From Polynucleobacter sp. MG-27-Goln-C1 (lineage in GTDB: Bacteria; Pseudomonadota; Gammaproteobacteria; Burkholderiales; Burkholderiaceae): a stretch of DNA of 64,000 nucleotides. The position numbers and the translations under genes are program-made. This document shows, piece by piece, positions 45,875 through 57,080 of this stretch (position 1 is the stretch's first letter; each line of letters starts with the position of its first letter). Location of the stretch: positions 310,001-374,000 of the forward strand of contig NZ_JACVPM010000001.1 of the NCBI RefSeq assembly GCF_018881905.1, read 5' to 3'. Under the pieces are notes generated by a model. The model ran no database searches. It was given only the letters and a program-made list of their open reading frames with translations, and had not been told where the DNA came from.

Positions 45875-47113
45875 TTGACCTCCCCGCGCGTAAATCTCTT
45901 AGATTTTGACGCTGACCAAATGGCAGCGTATGTCGCGGGGTTGAATGAAAAGCCCTTTAGGGCGAAGCAACTCATGCAGTGGATACACCAACGTGGTGTT
46001 TCTGACATCAACGACATGAGTGACTTAGCAAAAAGCTTTAGAGCAACACTGCTCGATAAAGCAGAAGTCCTTTCTCTCCCGGTAATTAAAGATGAGCATG
46101 CAGCAGACGGCACCCGTAAATGGTTGCTAGATGTTGGCGCTGGTAATGCTGTGGAGTCTGTATTTATTCCTGAAGATGATCGTGGCACCTTGTGCATCTC
46201 CTCTCAGGCCGGTTGTGCAGTCAATTGCCGTTTTTGCTCAACAGGGCATCAAGGATTCTCGCGTAACCTGACCTCTGGTGAAATTATTGGCCAGCTCTGG
46301 TTTGCTGAGCATTTACTCCGCACCGATCCGAATGCAGTTCGCCGAATTGAAAAATACCCAACACCAGGCTGGGAGCACACCGGTCGTGTGATCTCGAATG
46401 TGGTCTTGATGGGTATGGGTGAGCCCTTGCTCAACTATGACAATGTTGTGACTGCTTTGCGTTTAATGCTCGATGACAGGGCTTATGGTTTATCACGTCG
46501 CCGTGTGACCGTATCGACTTCTGGCGTCGTGCCGATGATCGATCGCTTGGCACAAGATTGCCCAGTAGCATTGGCAGTGTCATTGCATGCACCGAATGAC
46601 AAGCTGCGTGATCAACTGGTTCCGCTAAATCAAAAATATCCTTTAAGAGAATTACTTGCTGCGTGCGAACGGTATTTGCCTTTTGCCCCAAGGGATTTCT
46701 TAACCTTTGAATACTGCATGCTCGATGGCGTGAATGACTCTGACATTCAGGCAAAAGAGTTGGTGCGCTTATTGGCGAACATCAAGTGCAAGATCAATCT
46801 CATTCCATTTAATCCATTCCCTGAATCTGGATTAAAGCGCTCAACAGCGCAACGTGTACATGCTTTCGCCAGCATATTGTTAGACGCTGGCATAGTGGCT
46901 ACTGTTCGTAAAACCCGTGGTGATGATATTGCTGCTGCCTGTGGCCAGTTAGCAGGTGACGTAGTCGATCGCACTAGAGTGCGTGAGCGTGCGGTACATG
47001 ACAAAAAAATAGAGCATGATTTAGATGATGATGCTCAAGAGCTCGAAGATGAAGAAGAGCAAGAGTATCAAGCCGAGCACCCAGTGCAATGGCTCAAAAG
47101 ATTAGACGACTGA
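45875..47113 (+). CDS. rlmN: Dual-specificity 23S rRNA/tRNA (adenine-C2)-methyltransferase RlmN
   Basis: Radical-SAM enzyme methylating A2503 of 23S rRNA and A37 of some tRNAs; 412 residues. The iron-sulfur triad C114-x3-C118-x2-C121 is in [12 protein letters not shown]; the C-terminal catalytic Cys is in [12 protein letters not shown]. The tail beyond about residue 365 is long and acidic ([18 protein letters not shown]), an extension beyond the core. Start TTG 45875 follows TAGG. Confidence 0.96.
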   Translation: MTSPRVNLLDFDADQMAAYVAGLNEKPFRAKQLMQWIHQRGVSDINDMSDLAKSFRATLLDKAEVLSLPVIKDEHAADGTRKWLLDVGAGNAVESVFIPEDDRGTLCISSQAGCAVNCRFCSTGHQGFSRNLTSGEIIGQLWFAEHLLRTDPNAVRRIEKYPTPGWEHTGRVISNVVLMGMGEPLLNYDNVVTALRLMLDDRAYGLSRRRVTVSTSGVVPMIDRLAQDCPVALAVSLHAPNDKLRDQLVPLNQKYPLRELLAACERYLPFAPRDFLTFEYCMLDGVNDSDIQAKELVRLLANIKCKINLIPFNPFPESGLKRSTAQRVHAFASILLDAGIVATVRKTRGDDIAAACGQLAGDVVDRTRVRERAVHDKKIEHDLDDDAQELEDEEEQEYQAEHPVQWLKRLDD

Positions 47114-47131
47114 TTTCAGAATACAAGTCCA

Positions 47132-48400
47132 ATGAGTAATTCATCTCACAATCTTCCAAAGCTCCCTTTAGGCCCATCACCTAAGAGAGCTACTCGCCAG
47201 GCAACGGTTGCCTGGAAAACGAACATCATTACTGTTGGTGGCGATGCGCCAGTACGCGTCCAATCCATGACCAATACCGATACTGCTGATGCAGTGGCTA
47301 CTGCAATTCAAGTGAAAGAGTTGGCGCGTGCCGGTTCAGAGATGGTGCGTATTACGGTAGACACGCCAGCCGCAGCTGAAGCGGTGCCTTATATTCGTGA
47401 GCAGTTGGACAAGATGGATGTGTTGGTCCCATTGATTGGCGACTTCCATTACAACGGCCACACTTTATTAAATGACTATCCAGAGTGCGCCAAAGCTTTA
47501 TCCAAATATCGTATCAATCCGGGTAACGTAGGTAAGGGCGCAAAACGCGATCCGCAATTTGCACAAATGATCGAAGCCGCTTGTAAATATGACAAGCCGA
47601 TTCGGATTGGTGTGAACTGGGGCAGCCTAGACCAAGACTTGCTCGCTAGCATTATGGATGCCAATGCAGCCTTGCCAGTCCCCAAGACTGCGCAAGAAGT
47701 GATGATTGAGGCATTGATTCAATCCGCATTGCAGTCTGCAGAAAAGGCTGTGGAGTTCGGTATGAACCCCAATCAAATTTTGCTGTCTTGCAAGGTAAGC
47801 AATGTGCAAGATTTAGTAGCTGTGTATCGCGATCTCTCGCGTCGCTCTGATTACCCATTACATCTGGGTCTTACAGAAGCAGGCATGGGCAGCAAAGGCA
47901 TTGTGTCTTCAACAGCGGCAATGGGCATCTTGTTGCAAGAGGGTATTGGCGACACGATCCGCGTTTCTTTAACACCTGATCCTGGCGCGCCACGTGAGAA
48001 CGAAATTATTGTGGCGCAAGAGATTTTGCAAACCATGGGATTGCGTAATTTCACACCCATGGTGATTGCTTGTCCTGGCTGCGGTAGAACGACAAGCACG
48101 ACTTTCCAAGAGTTGGCTGCCAACATTCAGTCCTACCTGCGTCAACAAATGCCGGTCTGGAAAAAAACCCACCCAGGCGTTGAGGCAATGAATGTTGCCG
48201 TCATGGGCTGTATCGTGAACGGTCCGGGGGAGAGCAAGCACGCCAATATTGGCATCTCGTTGCCCGGCACTGGCGAGACTCCAGCAGCCCCCGTCTTTGT
48301 GGATGGCGTCAAAGTAAAGACTTTGCGTGGTGAGAACATTGCCCAAGAGTTTCAGGTGATTGTGGATGAGTACGTGAATCAGAATTACGCACCGAAATAA
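47132..48400 (+). CDS. ispG: 4-hydroxy-3-methylbut-2-en-1-yl diphosphate synthase (IspG/GcpE)
   Basis: Penultimate enzyme of the MEP isoprenoid pathway, converting MEcPP to HMBPP; 422 residues. TIM-barrel start [12 protein letters not shown]; [4Fe-4S] ligands in ACPGCGRTT and [11 protein letters not shown]. It is 18 bases after rlmN and 44 before hisS, in one operon. In many relatives pilF and rodZ lie between rlmN and ispG. They are absent here. Confidence 0.97.
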   Translation: MSNSSHNLPKLPLGPSPKRATRQATVAWKTNIITVGGDAPVRVQSMTNTDTADAVATAIQVKELARAGSEMVRITVDTPAAAEAVPYIREQLDKMDVLVPLIGDFHYNGHTLLNDYPECAKALSKYRINPGNVGKGAKRDPQFAQMIEAACKYDKPIRIGVNWGSLDQDLLASIMDANAALPVPKTAQEVMIEALIQSALQSAEKAVEFGMNPNQILLSCKVSNVQDLVAVYRDLSRRSDYPLHLGLTEAGMGSKGIVSSTAAMGILLQEGIGDTIRVSLTPDPGAPRENEIIVAQEILQTMGLRNFTPMVIACPGCGRTTSTTFQELAANIQSYLRQQMPVWKKTHPGVEAMNVAVMGCIVNGPGESKHANIGISLPGTGETPAAPVFVDGVKVKTLRGENIAQEFQVIVDEYVNQNYAPK

Positions 48401-48444
48401 ATTAAGCAAAATAAGAACAACAAAGAAGAACTGAAGCGCACATC

Positions 48445-49782
48445 ATGACTGACCAGGCTAACCAAGCTAATCCAGCTAAAACACAAAAGATCCAGAAGAT
48501 TAATGGCGTTCGCGGCATGAATGATCTCTTGCCGGCTGATGCTGCGCAGTGGACGCATTTAGAGCATGTCTTGCGTGATCTCACTCGTGCTTATGGCTAC
48601 GAGTTCTTGCGCACTCCGATTGTGGAAGCGACTGCAGTCTTCCAGCGTGGTATTGGTGAAGTAACCGATATCGTTGAAAAGGAAATGTATTCCTTTGAGG
48701 ATCGCCTGAATGGTGAGCAACTCACATTGCGCCCAGAAGGTACTGCTGCTGTAGTTCGCGCTGTAGTTGAAAACAATCTTCTCTATGAAGGACCAAAGCG
48801 TCTTTGGTACACGGGGCCGATGTTCCGCCATGAGCGTCCACAACGTGGTCGCTATCGCCAGTTCCATCAATTTGGTATTGAGGCGATGGGTTTTGCCGGC
48901 CCCGATATTGATGCTGAAATCATTTTGATGGGTCAGCGCCTATGGGATGAGCTGGGCTTAAAGGGTGTGCGTCTAGAGATTAATTCTTTAGGGCAAGCCC
49001 CTGAGCGTGCTGAGCATCGTGCCGCCTTGGTAACGTACTTCGAGAAAAATAAAGAGCAGCTCGATGAAGATTCGCAACGTCGCTTGCTAACGAACCCATT
49101 GCGTATCTTGGATTCTAAAAATCCAGCAATGCAGGATTTGATTGAAGGCGCGCCAAAGTTATTGGATTTCTTAGGCAAAGAGTCACTCAAGCATTTCGAG
49201 GCAGTTCAGGCATTAATCAAGGCAAACAACATTCCCTGCAAGATCAACCCCCGCTTAGTTCGCGGTTTGGATTACTACAACCTGACTGTTTTTGAGTGGA
49301 TTACCGAAGAGTTAGGTGCTCAGGGCACGATTGCTGGTGGTGGTCGTTATGACCCCTTGATCGAGCGCATGGGTGGTAAAGCTGCTCCAGCTTGCGGTTG
49401 GGCCATGGGTATGGAACGTGTTTTGGAGTTGATGAAGGTTTCGGGATCCTTGCCAGAACCGCAAGCTCAGTGCGATGCCTTTGTAATTCACCAGGGTGGC
49501 GAAACCTTGAATGCTGCCATGATCATTGCCGAGCGCCTGCGTAATGCCGGTATCGATGTTGTCCTCTTTTGCCCTCCAGATGGCCAAACTGCCAGCTTTA
49601 AGTCACAAATGAAGAAGGCAGATGCGAGCGGGGCTGCCTATGCAGTCATTATTGGGCCGGATGAATTGGCTAAAAATGAGGCTCAGCTCAAGGATTTACG
49701 TAGCAGCGGCGAACAAAAGGCTGTAGCGCTAGATAGCCTTGTAGAGGCTGTAATTGATGCCATAGTTGGCGCCACCGAATAG
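48445..49782 (+). CDS. hisS: Histidyl-tRNA synthetase
   Basis: Class II aminoacyl-tRNA synthetase, 445 residues. Motif 1 region near residue 30-70, motif 2 [19 protein letters not shown], histidine motifs [13 protein letters not shown] and the GGGRYDPL motif, then the anticodon-binding domain from about residue 345. Between ispG and yfgM as in other betaproteobacteria. Unremarkable. Confidence 0.97.
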   Translation: MTDQANQANPAKTQKIQKINGVRGMNDLLPADAAQWTHLEHVLRDLTRAYGYEFLRTPIVEATAVFQRGIGEVTDIVEKEMYSFEDRLNGEQLTLRPEGTAAVVRAVVENNLLYEGPKRLWYTGPMFRHERPQRGRYRQFHQFGIEAMGFAGPDIDAEIILMGQRLWDELGLKGVRLEINSLGQAPERAEHRAALVTYFEKNKEQLDEDSQRRLLTNPLRILDSKNPAMQDLIEGAPKLLDFLGKESLKHFEAVQALIKANNIPCKINPRLVRGLDYYNLTVFEWITEELGAQGTIAGGGRYDPLIERMGGKAAPACGWAMGMERVLELMKVSGSLPEPQAQCDAFVIHQGGETLNAAMIIAERLRNAGIDVVLFCPPDGQTASFKSQMKKADASGAAYAVIIGPDELAKNEAQLKDLRSSGEQKAVALDSLVEAVIDAIVGATE

Positions 49783-49829
49783 AATTAAGACATTAATATT
49801 AAAAACTGTATTTATTAGCTTGGATTGAC

Positions 49830-50489
49830 ATGCCTTTAGACCTAGAAGAACAAGAACAAGTAGATCAACTTAAAGCATTCTGGCAAAAGTATCGCAACCT
49901 GATTACCGGTGTTGTGACTGCTGCTTTATTTGCTTATGCAGCCTATAGTGGATTCCAATGGTGGCGCACTAGCCAAGCTGCAGCTGCTTCTCAGTTATAC
50001 GAGACGATGGTTACCGCAATTAACAAGGGTGATAAAGATCAAACCTTGCGCGCCGCTGATGATTTGCAAAAGCAGTTTTCTGGCACCCCTTATGCAGCCA
50101 TGTCTAGCTTGGTAGCTGCGAAGATTGCATCTGATGCGGGTGACTCAGCAAAGGCCATGGATTATTTACGTTGGGCTGCTAAGAATTCTTCTGACCAGGG
50201 TTATTTGGCTTTAGCTAAATTACGTTTGGCAGCGCAATTGATAGAGCAGGGTACTGAAAAAGATTTTGCGGAAGCGGATGCCATTCTGAAAGAAAAGCCT
50301 GTCTCAGGCTTTGAGGCATTGTGGTTAGAGCGTCGCGGCGATTGGTATTTGGCTCAAAAGAACACGGCAGATGCCCGCAAGAGTTATGAGGCTGCATGGA
50401 AGCAGTTGAATGATGCAAAAGAATTCCCTGAAGAGTCGCGTCGTCTCTTGAAGGTTAAATTGGATGCCGTCGGAGGAGTAGCTCAGTGA
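49830..50489 (+). CDS. YfgM-like ancillary SecYEG translocon protein
   Basis: 219 residues, membrane-anchored by one N-terminal TM (about 27-45, NLITGVVTAALFAYAAYSGF) with a periplasmic TPR-like domain. The opening LDLEEQEQVDQLKAFWQKY is the YfgM hallmark. It associates with SecYEG and periplasmic chaperones. Located directly before bamB, with a four-base overlap (GTGA), as in E. coli. Confidence 0.9.
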   Translation: MPLDLEEQEQVDQLKAFWQKYRNLITGVVTAALFAYAAYSGFQWWRTSQAAAASQLYETMVTAINKGDKDQTLRAADDLQKQFSGTPYAAMSSLVAAKIASDAGDSAKAMDYLRWAAKNSSDQGYLALAKLRLAAQLIEQGTEKDFAEADAILKEKPVSGFEALWLERRGDWYLAQKNTADARKSYEAAWKQLNDAKEFPEESRRLLKVKLDAVGGVAQ

Positions 50490-51643
50490 TGATGGATTGC
50501 AAACGTGTAGCAAAACTAGCAACTACAACCCTCATATTGGGTTCTGTGGTGCTGGCCTTAACGGCTTGTTCTGGTGGCTCACGTGTACGCAAGCCTGCTG
50601 AGCTCGTCCCGGTTACCAATCAATTTGACTTAACTCCCGTATGGTCAACCAGCGTCGGTTCATCTGAGACATTTAACTTTCATCCTGCGGTAGCGGGTGA
50701 TGCGGTCTATGCCGCTTCTCATCGCGGAAATCTCACTAAGCTTGATTTACGTACCGGTGAAAAGTTGTGGGAAGTATCAGTGCCAGATCGCTTGTCTATT
50801 GGCCCTGGATCTGACGGTCGCACTACAGCGGTAGTCACCACCAAAGGCACTGTTTATGCTTACGACGATACCGGCAAGGCTATCTGGAATGTTAGCGTTG
50901 GCAGTGAAGTGTTATCTGAGCCAGTGGTTGCAGGTGGCGTAGTCATCATCCGCGCGTTGGATAACCGCTTTATTGGTTTTGATGCGCAGACGGGTGTGCG
51001 TAAGTGGACTTATCAACGTCAACAATCTGCACTGTCTTTGCGCGTAGGTTACGGCATGCTGGCGATTGGTAATGAGGTCATTGTGACTGGATTTTCTGGT
51101 GGTCGTTTTGGCATGATCGCCATTGCAAACGGTGGTCTAGTTTGGGAAACCCCAGTCTCCTTTCCAAAAGGCTTCTCTGAAATTGAACGCCTTAATGATG
51201 TGACTGCTAAGCCAAGTATGGAAGGCGAAATTATTTGCGCTGTTTCTTATCAGGGTCGTGTAGGTTGCGGTCAAGCGCGTACTGGAAACCTTTTATGGTT
51301 TAAAGATTACTCAAGCTTTACTGGTACAGCACAAAGTCCTGATCTCGTTTTCTCCTCCAATGAAAAATCCTATGTCACTGCGTTTGCAGTCAAGGATGGC
51401 TCACAAGTTTGGGAAAACACGCAGCTGACATTTAGGGATGTTGGTGAGCCGATGGCGGTTGGTAAAGTATTACTCGTAGGTGATGCACAGGGTTATGTGC
51501 ATGCACTTTCACAAGCGAATGGTGAAATGCTGGCACGCATTCGTCATGACAGTAGTTCAATCACAGCCGCACCGATTGCGGTGAATGGCCTCATCTTGGT
51601 TCAATCTCAAGGTGGCAAACTAGCGGCGTACAGTCCAAAATGA
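50486..51643 (+). CDS. bamB: Outer membrane assembly lipoprotein BamB
   Basis: Beta-propeller lipoprotein of the BAM complex, which inserts outer-membrane proteins; about 385 residues. Lipobox LTAC, then PQQ-like repeats of the form G-x4-W-x4 (e.g. [28 protein letters not shown]). GTG 50486 sits seven bases from GGAGGAG and overlaps the yfgM stop. ATG 50489 is an alternative. Coupled to der by an ATGA overlap. Confidence 0.93.
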   Translation: MMMDCKRVAKLATTTLILGSVVLALTACSGGSRVRKPAELVPVTNQFDLTPVWSTSVGSSETFNFHPAVAGDAVYAASHRGNLTKLDLRTGEKLWEVSVPDRLSIGPGSDGRTTAVVTTKGTVYAYDDTGKAIWNVSVGSEVLSEPVVAGGVVIIRALDNRFIGFDAQTGVRKWTYQRQQSALSLRVGYGMLAIGNEVIVTGFSGGRFGMIAIANGGLVWETPVSFPKGFSEIERLNDVTAKPSMEGEIICAVSYQGRVGCGQARTGNLLWFKDYSSFTGTAQSPDLVFSSNEKSYVTAFAVKDGSQVWENTQLTFRDVGEPMAVGKVLLVGDAQGYVHALSQANGEMLARIRHDSSSITAAPIAVNGLILVQSQGGKLAAYSPK

Positions 51644-53004
51644 ATCCAGTAATTACTATTGTCGGTCGTCCTAACGTTGGTAAATCGACACTCTTTAATC
51701 GCTTAACGCGTTCCCGTGATGCCTTGGTTGCCGACTTCTCGGGTTTAACTCGCGATCGTCACTACGGCAAAGGCCGTATTGGTGAACGTGCATTTATTTG
51801 CGTAGACACTGGCGGTTTTGAGCCGGTAGCTAAGACCGGCATCGTTGCTGAGATGGCCAAGCAAACCAAGCAAGCTGTAGCTGAATCCGACATCATTATT
51901 TTTTTGGTGGATGGCCGCTTGGGTATGGCACCGCAAGACCGTGTGATTGCCGATTTCTTGCGCAAGACAGGTAGACCAGTCATCCTAGCGGTGAATAAAA
52001 CCGAAGGTATGCAAGCTGGCGTAGTTACTGCAGACTTCCATGAAATGGGTCTTGGTGAGCCGTTCCCGATTTCATCAGCACATGGTGATGGCGTGCGTGG
52101 CTTGATCGATGATGCTTTGGATTCCTTAGGCGTTCCAGAGCCGGAACCAGAAGAGCAAGAAAACGACCCTAATCGCCCAATGAAGATTGCGGTAGTGGGG
52201 CGTCCTAACGTCGGTAAATCCACCTTGATCAATAAATTGATCGGTGAAGAACGCGTTATTGCATTTGATATGCCAGGTACAACGCGCGACGCAATTGAAG
52301 TTCCTTTCGAGCGCAATGGCAAACCTTATATCTTGGTTGATACCGCAGGTTTGCGCCGCCGCGGAAAAGTATTTGAGGCAATTGAGAAGTTCTCAGTTGT
52401 AAAAACATTGCAAGCGATTGCCGATTGCAATGTGGTCATCTTGATGCTCGATGCCCAACAGGATATTTCAGAGCAAGATGCACATATCGCCGGCTTTATT
52501 GTGGAAGCAGGGCGTGCATTGGTTGTTGCTGTCAATAAATGGGATGGTTTGGATGCCTACGTTAAAGAGCGTGCGCGTTTAGAGATTGCTCAAAAGTTGC
52601 GCTTCCTCGACTTTGCAAACGTACACCCCATCTCAGCTAAAAAAGGCACCGGCCTTAAAGAGTTATTTAAAGATGTTGACCTCGCTTACGCTGCAGCGAT
52701 GGCGAAATTACCAACGCCTAAGCTCACCCGTATCTTGCAGGAGGCGATTGAGCACCAGCAGCCTAAGCGTGTGGGTATGGGTCGTCCAAAATTACGCTAT
52801 GCCCACCAAGGTGGTATGAACCCCCCTATTGTGGTGATTCATGGAACATCCTTGAGCGGGGTTACTGATAGCTATAAGCGCTACCTAGAAGGTCGTTTTA
52901 GAGAAGTCTTCAAGTTACGCGGCACCCCATTGCGCATTCAGATGAATACAGCCAAAAACCCCTATGTTGATGCGGACAAAGGCAAAAAAGGCAAAAAGAA
53001 GTAA
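51640..53004 (+). CDS. der: Ribosome-associated GTPase Der (EngA)
   Basis: Double-GTPase needed for 50S assembly, 454 residues. Two complete G domains: GRPNVGKST at residues 9-17 and again from about 187, each with DTGG/DTAGL and NKTE/NKWD motifs, then the KH-like domain. The tail is Lys-rich (KGKKGKKK). Overlaps bamB as ATGA. Fully typical. Confidence 0.97.
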   Translation: MNPVITIVGRPNVGKSTLFNRLTRSRDALVADFSGLTRDRHYGKGRIGERAFICVDTGGFEPVAKTGIVAEMAKQTKQAVAESDIIIFLVDGRLGMAPQDRVIADFLRKTGRPVILAVNKTEGMQAGVVTADFHEMGLGEPFPISSAHGDGVRGLIDDALDSLGVPEPEPEEQENDPNRPMKIAVVGRPNVGKSTLINKLIGEERVIAFDMPGTTRDAIEVPFERNGKPYILVDTAGLRRRGKVFEAIEKFSVVKTLQAIADCNVVILMLDAQQDISEQDAHIAGFIVEAGRALVVAVNKWDGLDAYVKERARLEIAQKLRFLDFANVHPISAKKGTGLKELFKDVDLAYAAAMAKLPTPKLTRILQEAIEHQQPKRVGMGRPKLRYAHQGGMNPPIVVIHGTSLSGVTDSYKRYLEGRFREVFKLRGTPLRIQMNTAKNPYVDADKGKKGKKK

Positions 53005-53095
53005 AAATAGCGATATAGCTTTAATTGTGTTTGAACTATGTTTTAGACGGAGGGGCTTGATTTTTCAATATCAGACCCCTTATGTTGGAGGTAGA

Positions 53096-53134
53096 CAGCA
53101 GCAGTAAGCAGCAGCAAGCAGCAGCAAGCAGCAG
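53096..53134 (+). repeat. Short tandem repeat (CAGCAGCAAG-type, 10-base unit) upstream of hfq
   Basis: Three full copies of a 10-base unit (CAGCAGTAAG, then twice CAGCAGCAAG) plus a partial CAGCAG, flanked by an extra CAG. It lies about 66 bases before the hfq ATG, in the der-hfq gap. Such a slippage-prone tract may vary in copy number between strains. Confidence 0.85.
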
Positions 53135-53200
53135 ATTGATAAATAAAAAAAGCAAGACTCCCAAAATAGAAGCAGCGTATAAAAACCAATAAGGAGCAGT

Positions 53201-53443
53201 ATGAATAACAGCAAAATCCAATTGCTACAGGATCCCTTCCTCAATGCTTTGCGCAAAGAGCATGTTCCTGTCTCCATCTATCTTGTTAACGGCATCAAGC
53301 TGCAAGGCAATATTGAATCTTTCGATCAATACGTAGTCCTTTTGCGCAATACCGTGACTCAGATGGTTTACAAACACGCCATTTCCACGATTGTTCCTGC
53401 TCGTGCAGTGGAGTTCCGTACGGAAGAAGTTAGCTCTGTATAA
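53201..53443 (+). CDS. hfq: RNA chaperone Hfq
   Basis: Sm-like hexameric RNA-binding protein of 80 residues. It opens with [15 protein letters not shown], Sm1 [15 protein letters not shown] and Sm2 with [10 protein letters not shown]. The C-terminal tail is very short compared with E. coli Hfq, as in many betaproteobacteria. A good RBS (AAGGAGCAGT) precedes ATG 53201. Its 3' end overlaps or abuts hflX. Confidence 0.97.
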   Translation: MNNSKIQLLQDPFLNALRKEHVPVSIYLVNGIKLQGNIESFDQYVVLLRNTVTQMVYKHAISTIVPARAVEFRTEEVSSV

Positions 53444-54677
53444 AACAGGCGTAGATGCGGCGCGTGCCGTTCTAGTAGGAGTCGATACAGGCCGCGAGGA
53501 TTTTGCGGACAGCATGGCAGAGCTCAGCCTTTTGGCTGAGAGTGCTGGCTCCATACCTACAACTAGTGTGATTGCCCGTAAGGGTAAAACTGACCCGGCT
53601 TTATTTATTGGCTCAGGCAAGGCAAATGAAGTCAAAAAAGTGATGGAAGAGCAAGGTGCCGAATTGGTCATCTTTAACCATCCGCTATCTCCAACACAGC
53701 AACGCAATCTCGAGCGCCATATTGGCTTTCATGTCATGGACCGTACGGGCCTGATTTTGGATATCTTTAGTCAAAGAGCGCAAAGCCATATTGGTAAAAC
53801 TCAGGTTGAGCTGGCTCAAGTGCGCTATCGCATGTCTCGTTTAGTACGTGCCTGGAGCCACTTGGAACGTCAACGAGGCGGTATCGGTGTACGCGGTGGC
53901 CCTGGTGAAACCCAGATGGAGCTTGATCGACGGATGCTGGCAACTAAGGCCAAGCGTCTAGAAACAGAGCTTGAGAAGCTCCAGCGCCAGCAAAGAACCC
54001 AAAGAAGGGCTCGCAATCGCAAGGATGTCTTTTCAGTATCCCTGGTTGGGTATACCAATGCTGGTAAGTCCACATTGTTTAATTCCCTCACAAAAGCAGG
54101 GACATATGCCGCAGATCAGCTATTTGCGACCCTGGATACCACCTCCCGCAAGGTCCATATAGATGGCGTAGGCTCCATTGTGGTCTCGGATACAGTTGGA
54201 TTTATCCGCGAATTGCCTCACCAGTTGGTAGAAGCGTTTAGGGCCACCTTGGATGAAACCATCCATGCGGACTTGATTTTGCACGTCATTGACGCCTGTA
54301 GCCCAGTTGCAAGGGAGCAAAAGGCCGAAGTAGAGGCTGTTTTACGGGAAATCGGCGCTGACGACATCCCTCGAATTGAGGTGATGAACAAAATTGACCA
54401 GATGCCCCAGACCTTTACGGAAGGTGCAGTCCTGGTCCGCGATTCTGAGGGAATTCCGAGCCAGGTTTTCCTCTCTGCCAAGACTGGCCTAGGCCTGGAT
54501 TTATTGCGTTCAGCCCTCGCCGAATGCTCTCAAATGACTGATAGAATAAGGGTCGAGCAGAATCGTGCCAAGGTCCAAATGGCCCCAGACGAGTTTTTAG
54601 CTCCTTTACCCGAACGACCAGAGACTTCTGAATTTAATCCGATTCCCAACCGAAAATATTCACCAAACGATGCGTAA
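53436..54677 (+). CDS. hflX: Ribosome-splitting GTPase HflX
   Basis: GTPase that recycles stalled or heat-damaged ribosomes; about 413 residues from 53436. The N-terminal HflX domain holds [10 protein letters not shown] and [19 protein letters not shown]; the region [19 protein letters not shown] precedes the G domain ([26 protein letters not shown]). The start is unclear: no ATG, GTG or TTG lies at the expected position. CTG 53436 has GGAAGAA seven bases upstream and aligns with the E. coli N-terminus. In-frame GTG 53403 and TTG 53391 lie inside hfq without a ribosome site. Confidence 0.9.
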   Translation: MYKTGVDAARAVLVGVDTGREDFADSMAELSLLAESAGSIPTTSVIARKGKTDPALFIGSGKANEVKKVMEEQGAELVIFNHPLSPTQQRNLERHIGFHVMDRTGLILDIFSQRAQSHIGKTQVELAQVRYRMSRLVRAWSHLERQRGGIGVRGGPGETQMELDRRMLATKAKRLETELEKLQRQQRTQRRARNRKDVFSVSLVGYTNAGKSTLFNSLTKAGTYAADQLFATLDTTSRKVHIDGVGSIVVSDTVGFIRELPHQLVEAFRATLDETIHADLILHVIDACSPVAREQKAEVEAVLREIGADDIPRIEVMNKIDQMPQTFTEGAVLVRDSEGIPSQVFLSAKTGLGLDLLRSALAECSQMTDRIRVEQNRAKVQMAPDEFLAPLPERPETSEFNPIPNRKYSPNDA

Positions 54678-56190
54678 ATTTCTTGAGCTGTTTTCGGTCA
54701 ATGATCCAGGCTGGGGCAATAGTCAACCAGGCAGTGGATCCAAAGATGCCAAAGGTGGGCAGGGTGGCGATCAATCCCCTCAAGCTGAACCGAGTAATCC
54801 TGATGCTGAAAAGCCGGTAGAAGTTCAGCCAAATAAGCAGCCAGCTAAGCCTGATGACCCCCCAGATTTGGATGAACTGTGGCGTGATTTCAATGACCGC
54901 CTCAGTGGAATTTTTGGCGGCAAGAAAAAACCCGGCGCAACTTCAAGCAAGCCAGCCAATAAACCGAATAGCACTGATATTCCTCCGCCATCTCAGCGTG
55001 GTAATGGCGGTGGTAACAATGGCGGTAATGGCGGCGGTAATGGCGGCGGTGGTATGAGTGCCCCTAATTTCAATTTCACCAATCCTTTTGGCTCTAAAGC
55101 TACCGTCTTATTGGCTGCTGGTGGCGTGCTATTAGTTTGGATCTTTAGCGGCTTCTTCATTATCCAAGAAGGCCAAGCTGGAGTGATCTCTACCTTCGGT
55201 AAATATGATTACACCGCTAAGCCCGGTATTAACTGGCGCATGCCTTGGCCAATTCAATCTCAAGAGACGGTTAATTTATCTGGCGTGCGATCTGTAGAGG
55301 TGGGTCGCCCAACATTAATTAAGGCAACCAATCAAAAAGATTCTTCGATGTTGACCGAAGATGAGAACATTATTGACGTGCGCTTCGCAGTTCAATACAG
55401 ATTAAAAGATCCTACTGATTATTTGTTTAATAATCGCGATCCTGATGCCACAGTGGTTCAAGCGGCAGAGACCTCCGTTCGTGAAATCGTTGCTCGTAGC
55501 AAGATGGATACCGTCTTGTACGAAGGGCGCGAGAAGATCGGTATTGATCTCGCAAACTCGATCCAGAAAATTTTAGACAGCTACAAGACTGGCATTTATG
55601 TAACCAGCGTGACCGTTCAAAACGTTCAGCCCCCAGAGCAAGTACAAGCTGCGTTTGATGATGCTGTAAAAGCAGGGCAAGACCAAGAGCGTTTAAAGAG
55701 TGAAGGTCAAGCTTATGCAAACGACATTATTCCGCGCGCCAAAGGTACAGCAGCTCGTTTGATTCAAGAGGCTGAGGGCTATAAGGCGCGTGTAGTGGCT
55801 ACAGCTGAAGGTGATGCTGCCCGCTTTAAACAAGTGTTTGTGGAATATGCAAAAGCGCCCGGCGTGACGCGTGATCGTATGTATATCGATAGCATGCGCG
55901 AGATGTATAACAACGTCACTAAAGTTTTGGTGGACACGACTAAAAACAATAGCCTGCTCTATCTCCCACTAGATAAGTTGGTCGCTCAAGTGAGTGCTGA
56001 GAGTGCTCAAGTAGCAACAGGCCAAGCACCTGCGACTACACCAACTGGTTCCGTAACAGTCGGTGGTGCAACAGGTAATCCTGCGGCGCCAGTCGCAAGC
56101 TCACCTAGTGTTGCCGCTCCGAGTTCTGGATCTGCAAATACTGCTGATAAACGTGATGGCTTACGTAGTCGTGATCGGGAGGCAAGATAA
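54670..56190 (+). CDS. hflK: FtsH protease modulator HflK
   Basis: SPFH/prohibitin-family membrane protein of 506 residues that with HflC encloses the FtsH protease. An N-terminal cytosolic region of about 130 residues, rich in Gly/Asn/Pro with repeated GGN words, precedes TM VLLAAGGVLLVWIFSGF and the SPFH domain (IIQEGQAGVISTFGKY). A Thr/Ala/Pro-rich tail ends the protein. Overlaps hflX by eight bases and hflC by one (TAATG). The long Gly-rich head is common in the family. Confidence 0.96.
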   Translation: MRKFLELFSVNDPGWGNSQPGSGSKDAKGGQGGDQSPQAEPSNPDAEKPVEVQPNKQPAKPDDPPDLDELWRDFNDRLSGIFGGKKKPGATSSKPANKPNSTDIPPPSQRGNGGGNNGGNGGGNGGGGMSAPNFNFTNPFGSKATVLLAAGGVLLVWIFSGFFIIQEGQAGVISTFGKYDYTAKPGINWRMPWPIQSQETVNLSGVRSVEVGRPTLIKATNQKDSSMLTEDENIIDVRFAVQYRLKDPTDYLFNNRDPDATVVQAAETSVREIVARSKMDTVLYEGREKIGIDLANSIQKILDSYKTGIYVTSVTVQNVQPPEQVQAAFDDAVKAGQDQERLKSEGQAYANDIIPRAKGTAARLIQEAEGYKARVVATAEGDAARFKQVFVEYAKAPGVTRDRMYIDSMREMYNNVTKVLVDTTKNNSLLYLPLDKLVAQVSAESAQVATGQAPATTPTGSVTVGGATGNPAAPVASSPSVAAPSSGSANTADKRDGLRSRDREAR

Positions 56191-57062
56191 TGAATGCAAA
56201 TCGTCTCCTAGCTAGCATTGCTGGATTAATAGCTCTTGCATATGTTCTGGCATCCAGCGTTTTTATTGTTGATCAACGCAACTTTGCTGTTGTCTTTGCT
56301 TTTGGTCAGATTGTTCGTGTGATCGAGCAACCTGGCTTGCAAATCAAATATCCAGCGCCGTTCGAAAGCGTGCGTTTCTTTGATCGCCGTATTCTCACAA
56401 TCGACAACCCTGAAGCAGAACGTTTTATTACTGCTGAGAAGAAGAATCTCTTGGTGGATTCGTATGTGAAATGGCGCATTGTGGATCCGCGTAAATTCTT
56501 CATCAGCTTTAAAGGTGATGAGCGCTTGGCGCAAGATCGTTTAACTCAGTTGGTTCGCTCTGCCTTGAACGAAGAGTTCACCAAACGGACTGTACGTGAG
56601 TTGATTTCTGATCAGCGTGAAGAGGTAATGCAAGGTATTCGCAAGAAGGTAGCTGATGATGCTTCAGATATCGGTGTAGAAATTGTGGATGTCCGACTCA
56701 AGCGCGTAGATTTGCTCGCTGAAATCAGTGATTCTGTTTATCGCCGTATGGAAGCAGAGCGCAAACGCGTTGCCAATGAGCTTCGCTCTACTGGTGCAGC
56801 AGAATCAGACAAGATTCGCGCAAATGCTGAGCGTCAACGTGACACGATTCTGGCTGAAGCTTATCGTGATGCACAAAAGATTAAAGGTTCAGGCGATGCA
56901 AAAGCCACTGCGCTTTATGCAGAAGCTTTCGGTCGTGACCCACAGTTTGCACAGTTCTATCAGAGTCTCGAGGCTTACCGCAGCTCCTTCAAAGATAAGA
57001 AGGATGTCATGGTGGTTGAGCCTAACGGCGAGTTCTTTAAGTTCTTGCACAAAAAAAATTGA
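56190..57062 (+). CDS. hflC: FtsH protease modulator HflC
   Basis: Partner of HflK, 290 residues: N-terminal TM (LLASIAGLIALAYVLASSVF), then the SPFH domain starting IVDQRNFAVVFAFGQIVRV and the coiled-coil RMEAERKRVANELRSTG. The C-terminus EPNGEFFKFL is typical. Directly linked to hflK (TAATG). Product is in the inner membrane with its bulk in the periplasm. Confidence 0.96.
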   Translation: MNANRLLASIAGLIALAYVLASSVFIVDQRNFAVVFAFGQIVRVIEQPGLQIKYPAPFESVRFFDRRILTIDNPEAERFITAEKKNLLVDSYVKWRIVDPRKFFISFKGDERLAQDRLTQLVRSALNEEFTKRTVRELISDQREEVMQGIRKKVADDASDIGVEIVDVRLKRVDLLAEISDSVYRRMEAERKRVANELRSTGAAESDKIRANAERQRDTILAEAYRDAQKIKGSGDAKATALYAEAFGRDPQFAQFYQSLEAYRSSFKDKKDVMVVEPNGEFFKFLHKKN

Positions 57063-57080
57063 AAGTGAATATTTCAGATC

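Noticed and set aside
53039..53277. Minus-strand ORFs with Leu/Cys-rich runs across the CAGCAG repeat
   Set aside because: Their composition simply mirrors the tandem repeat and hfq leader read backward; no start signal supports them.
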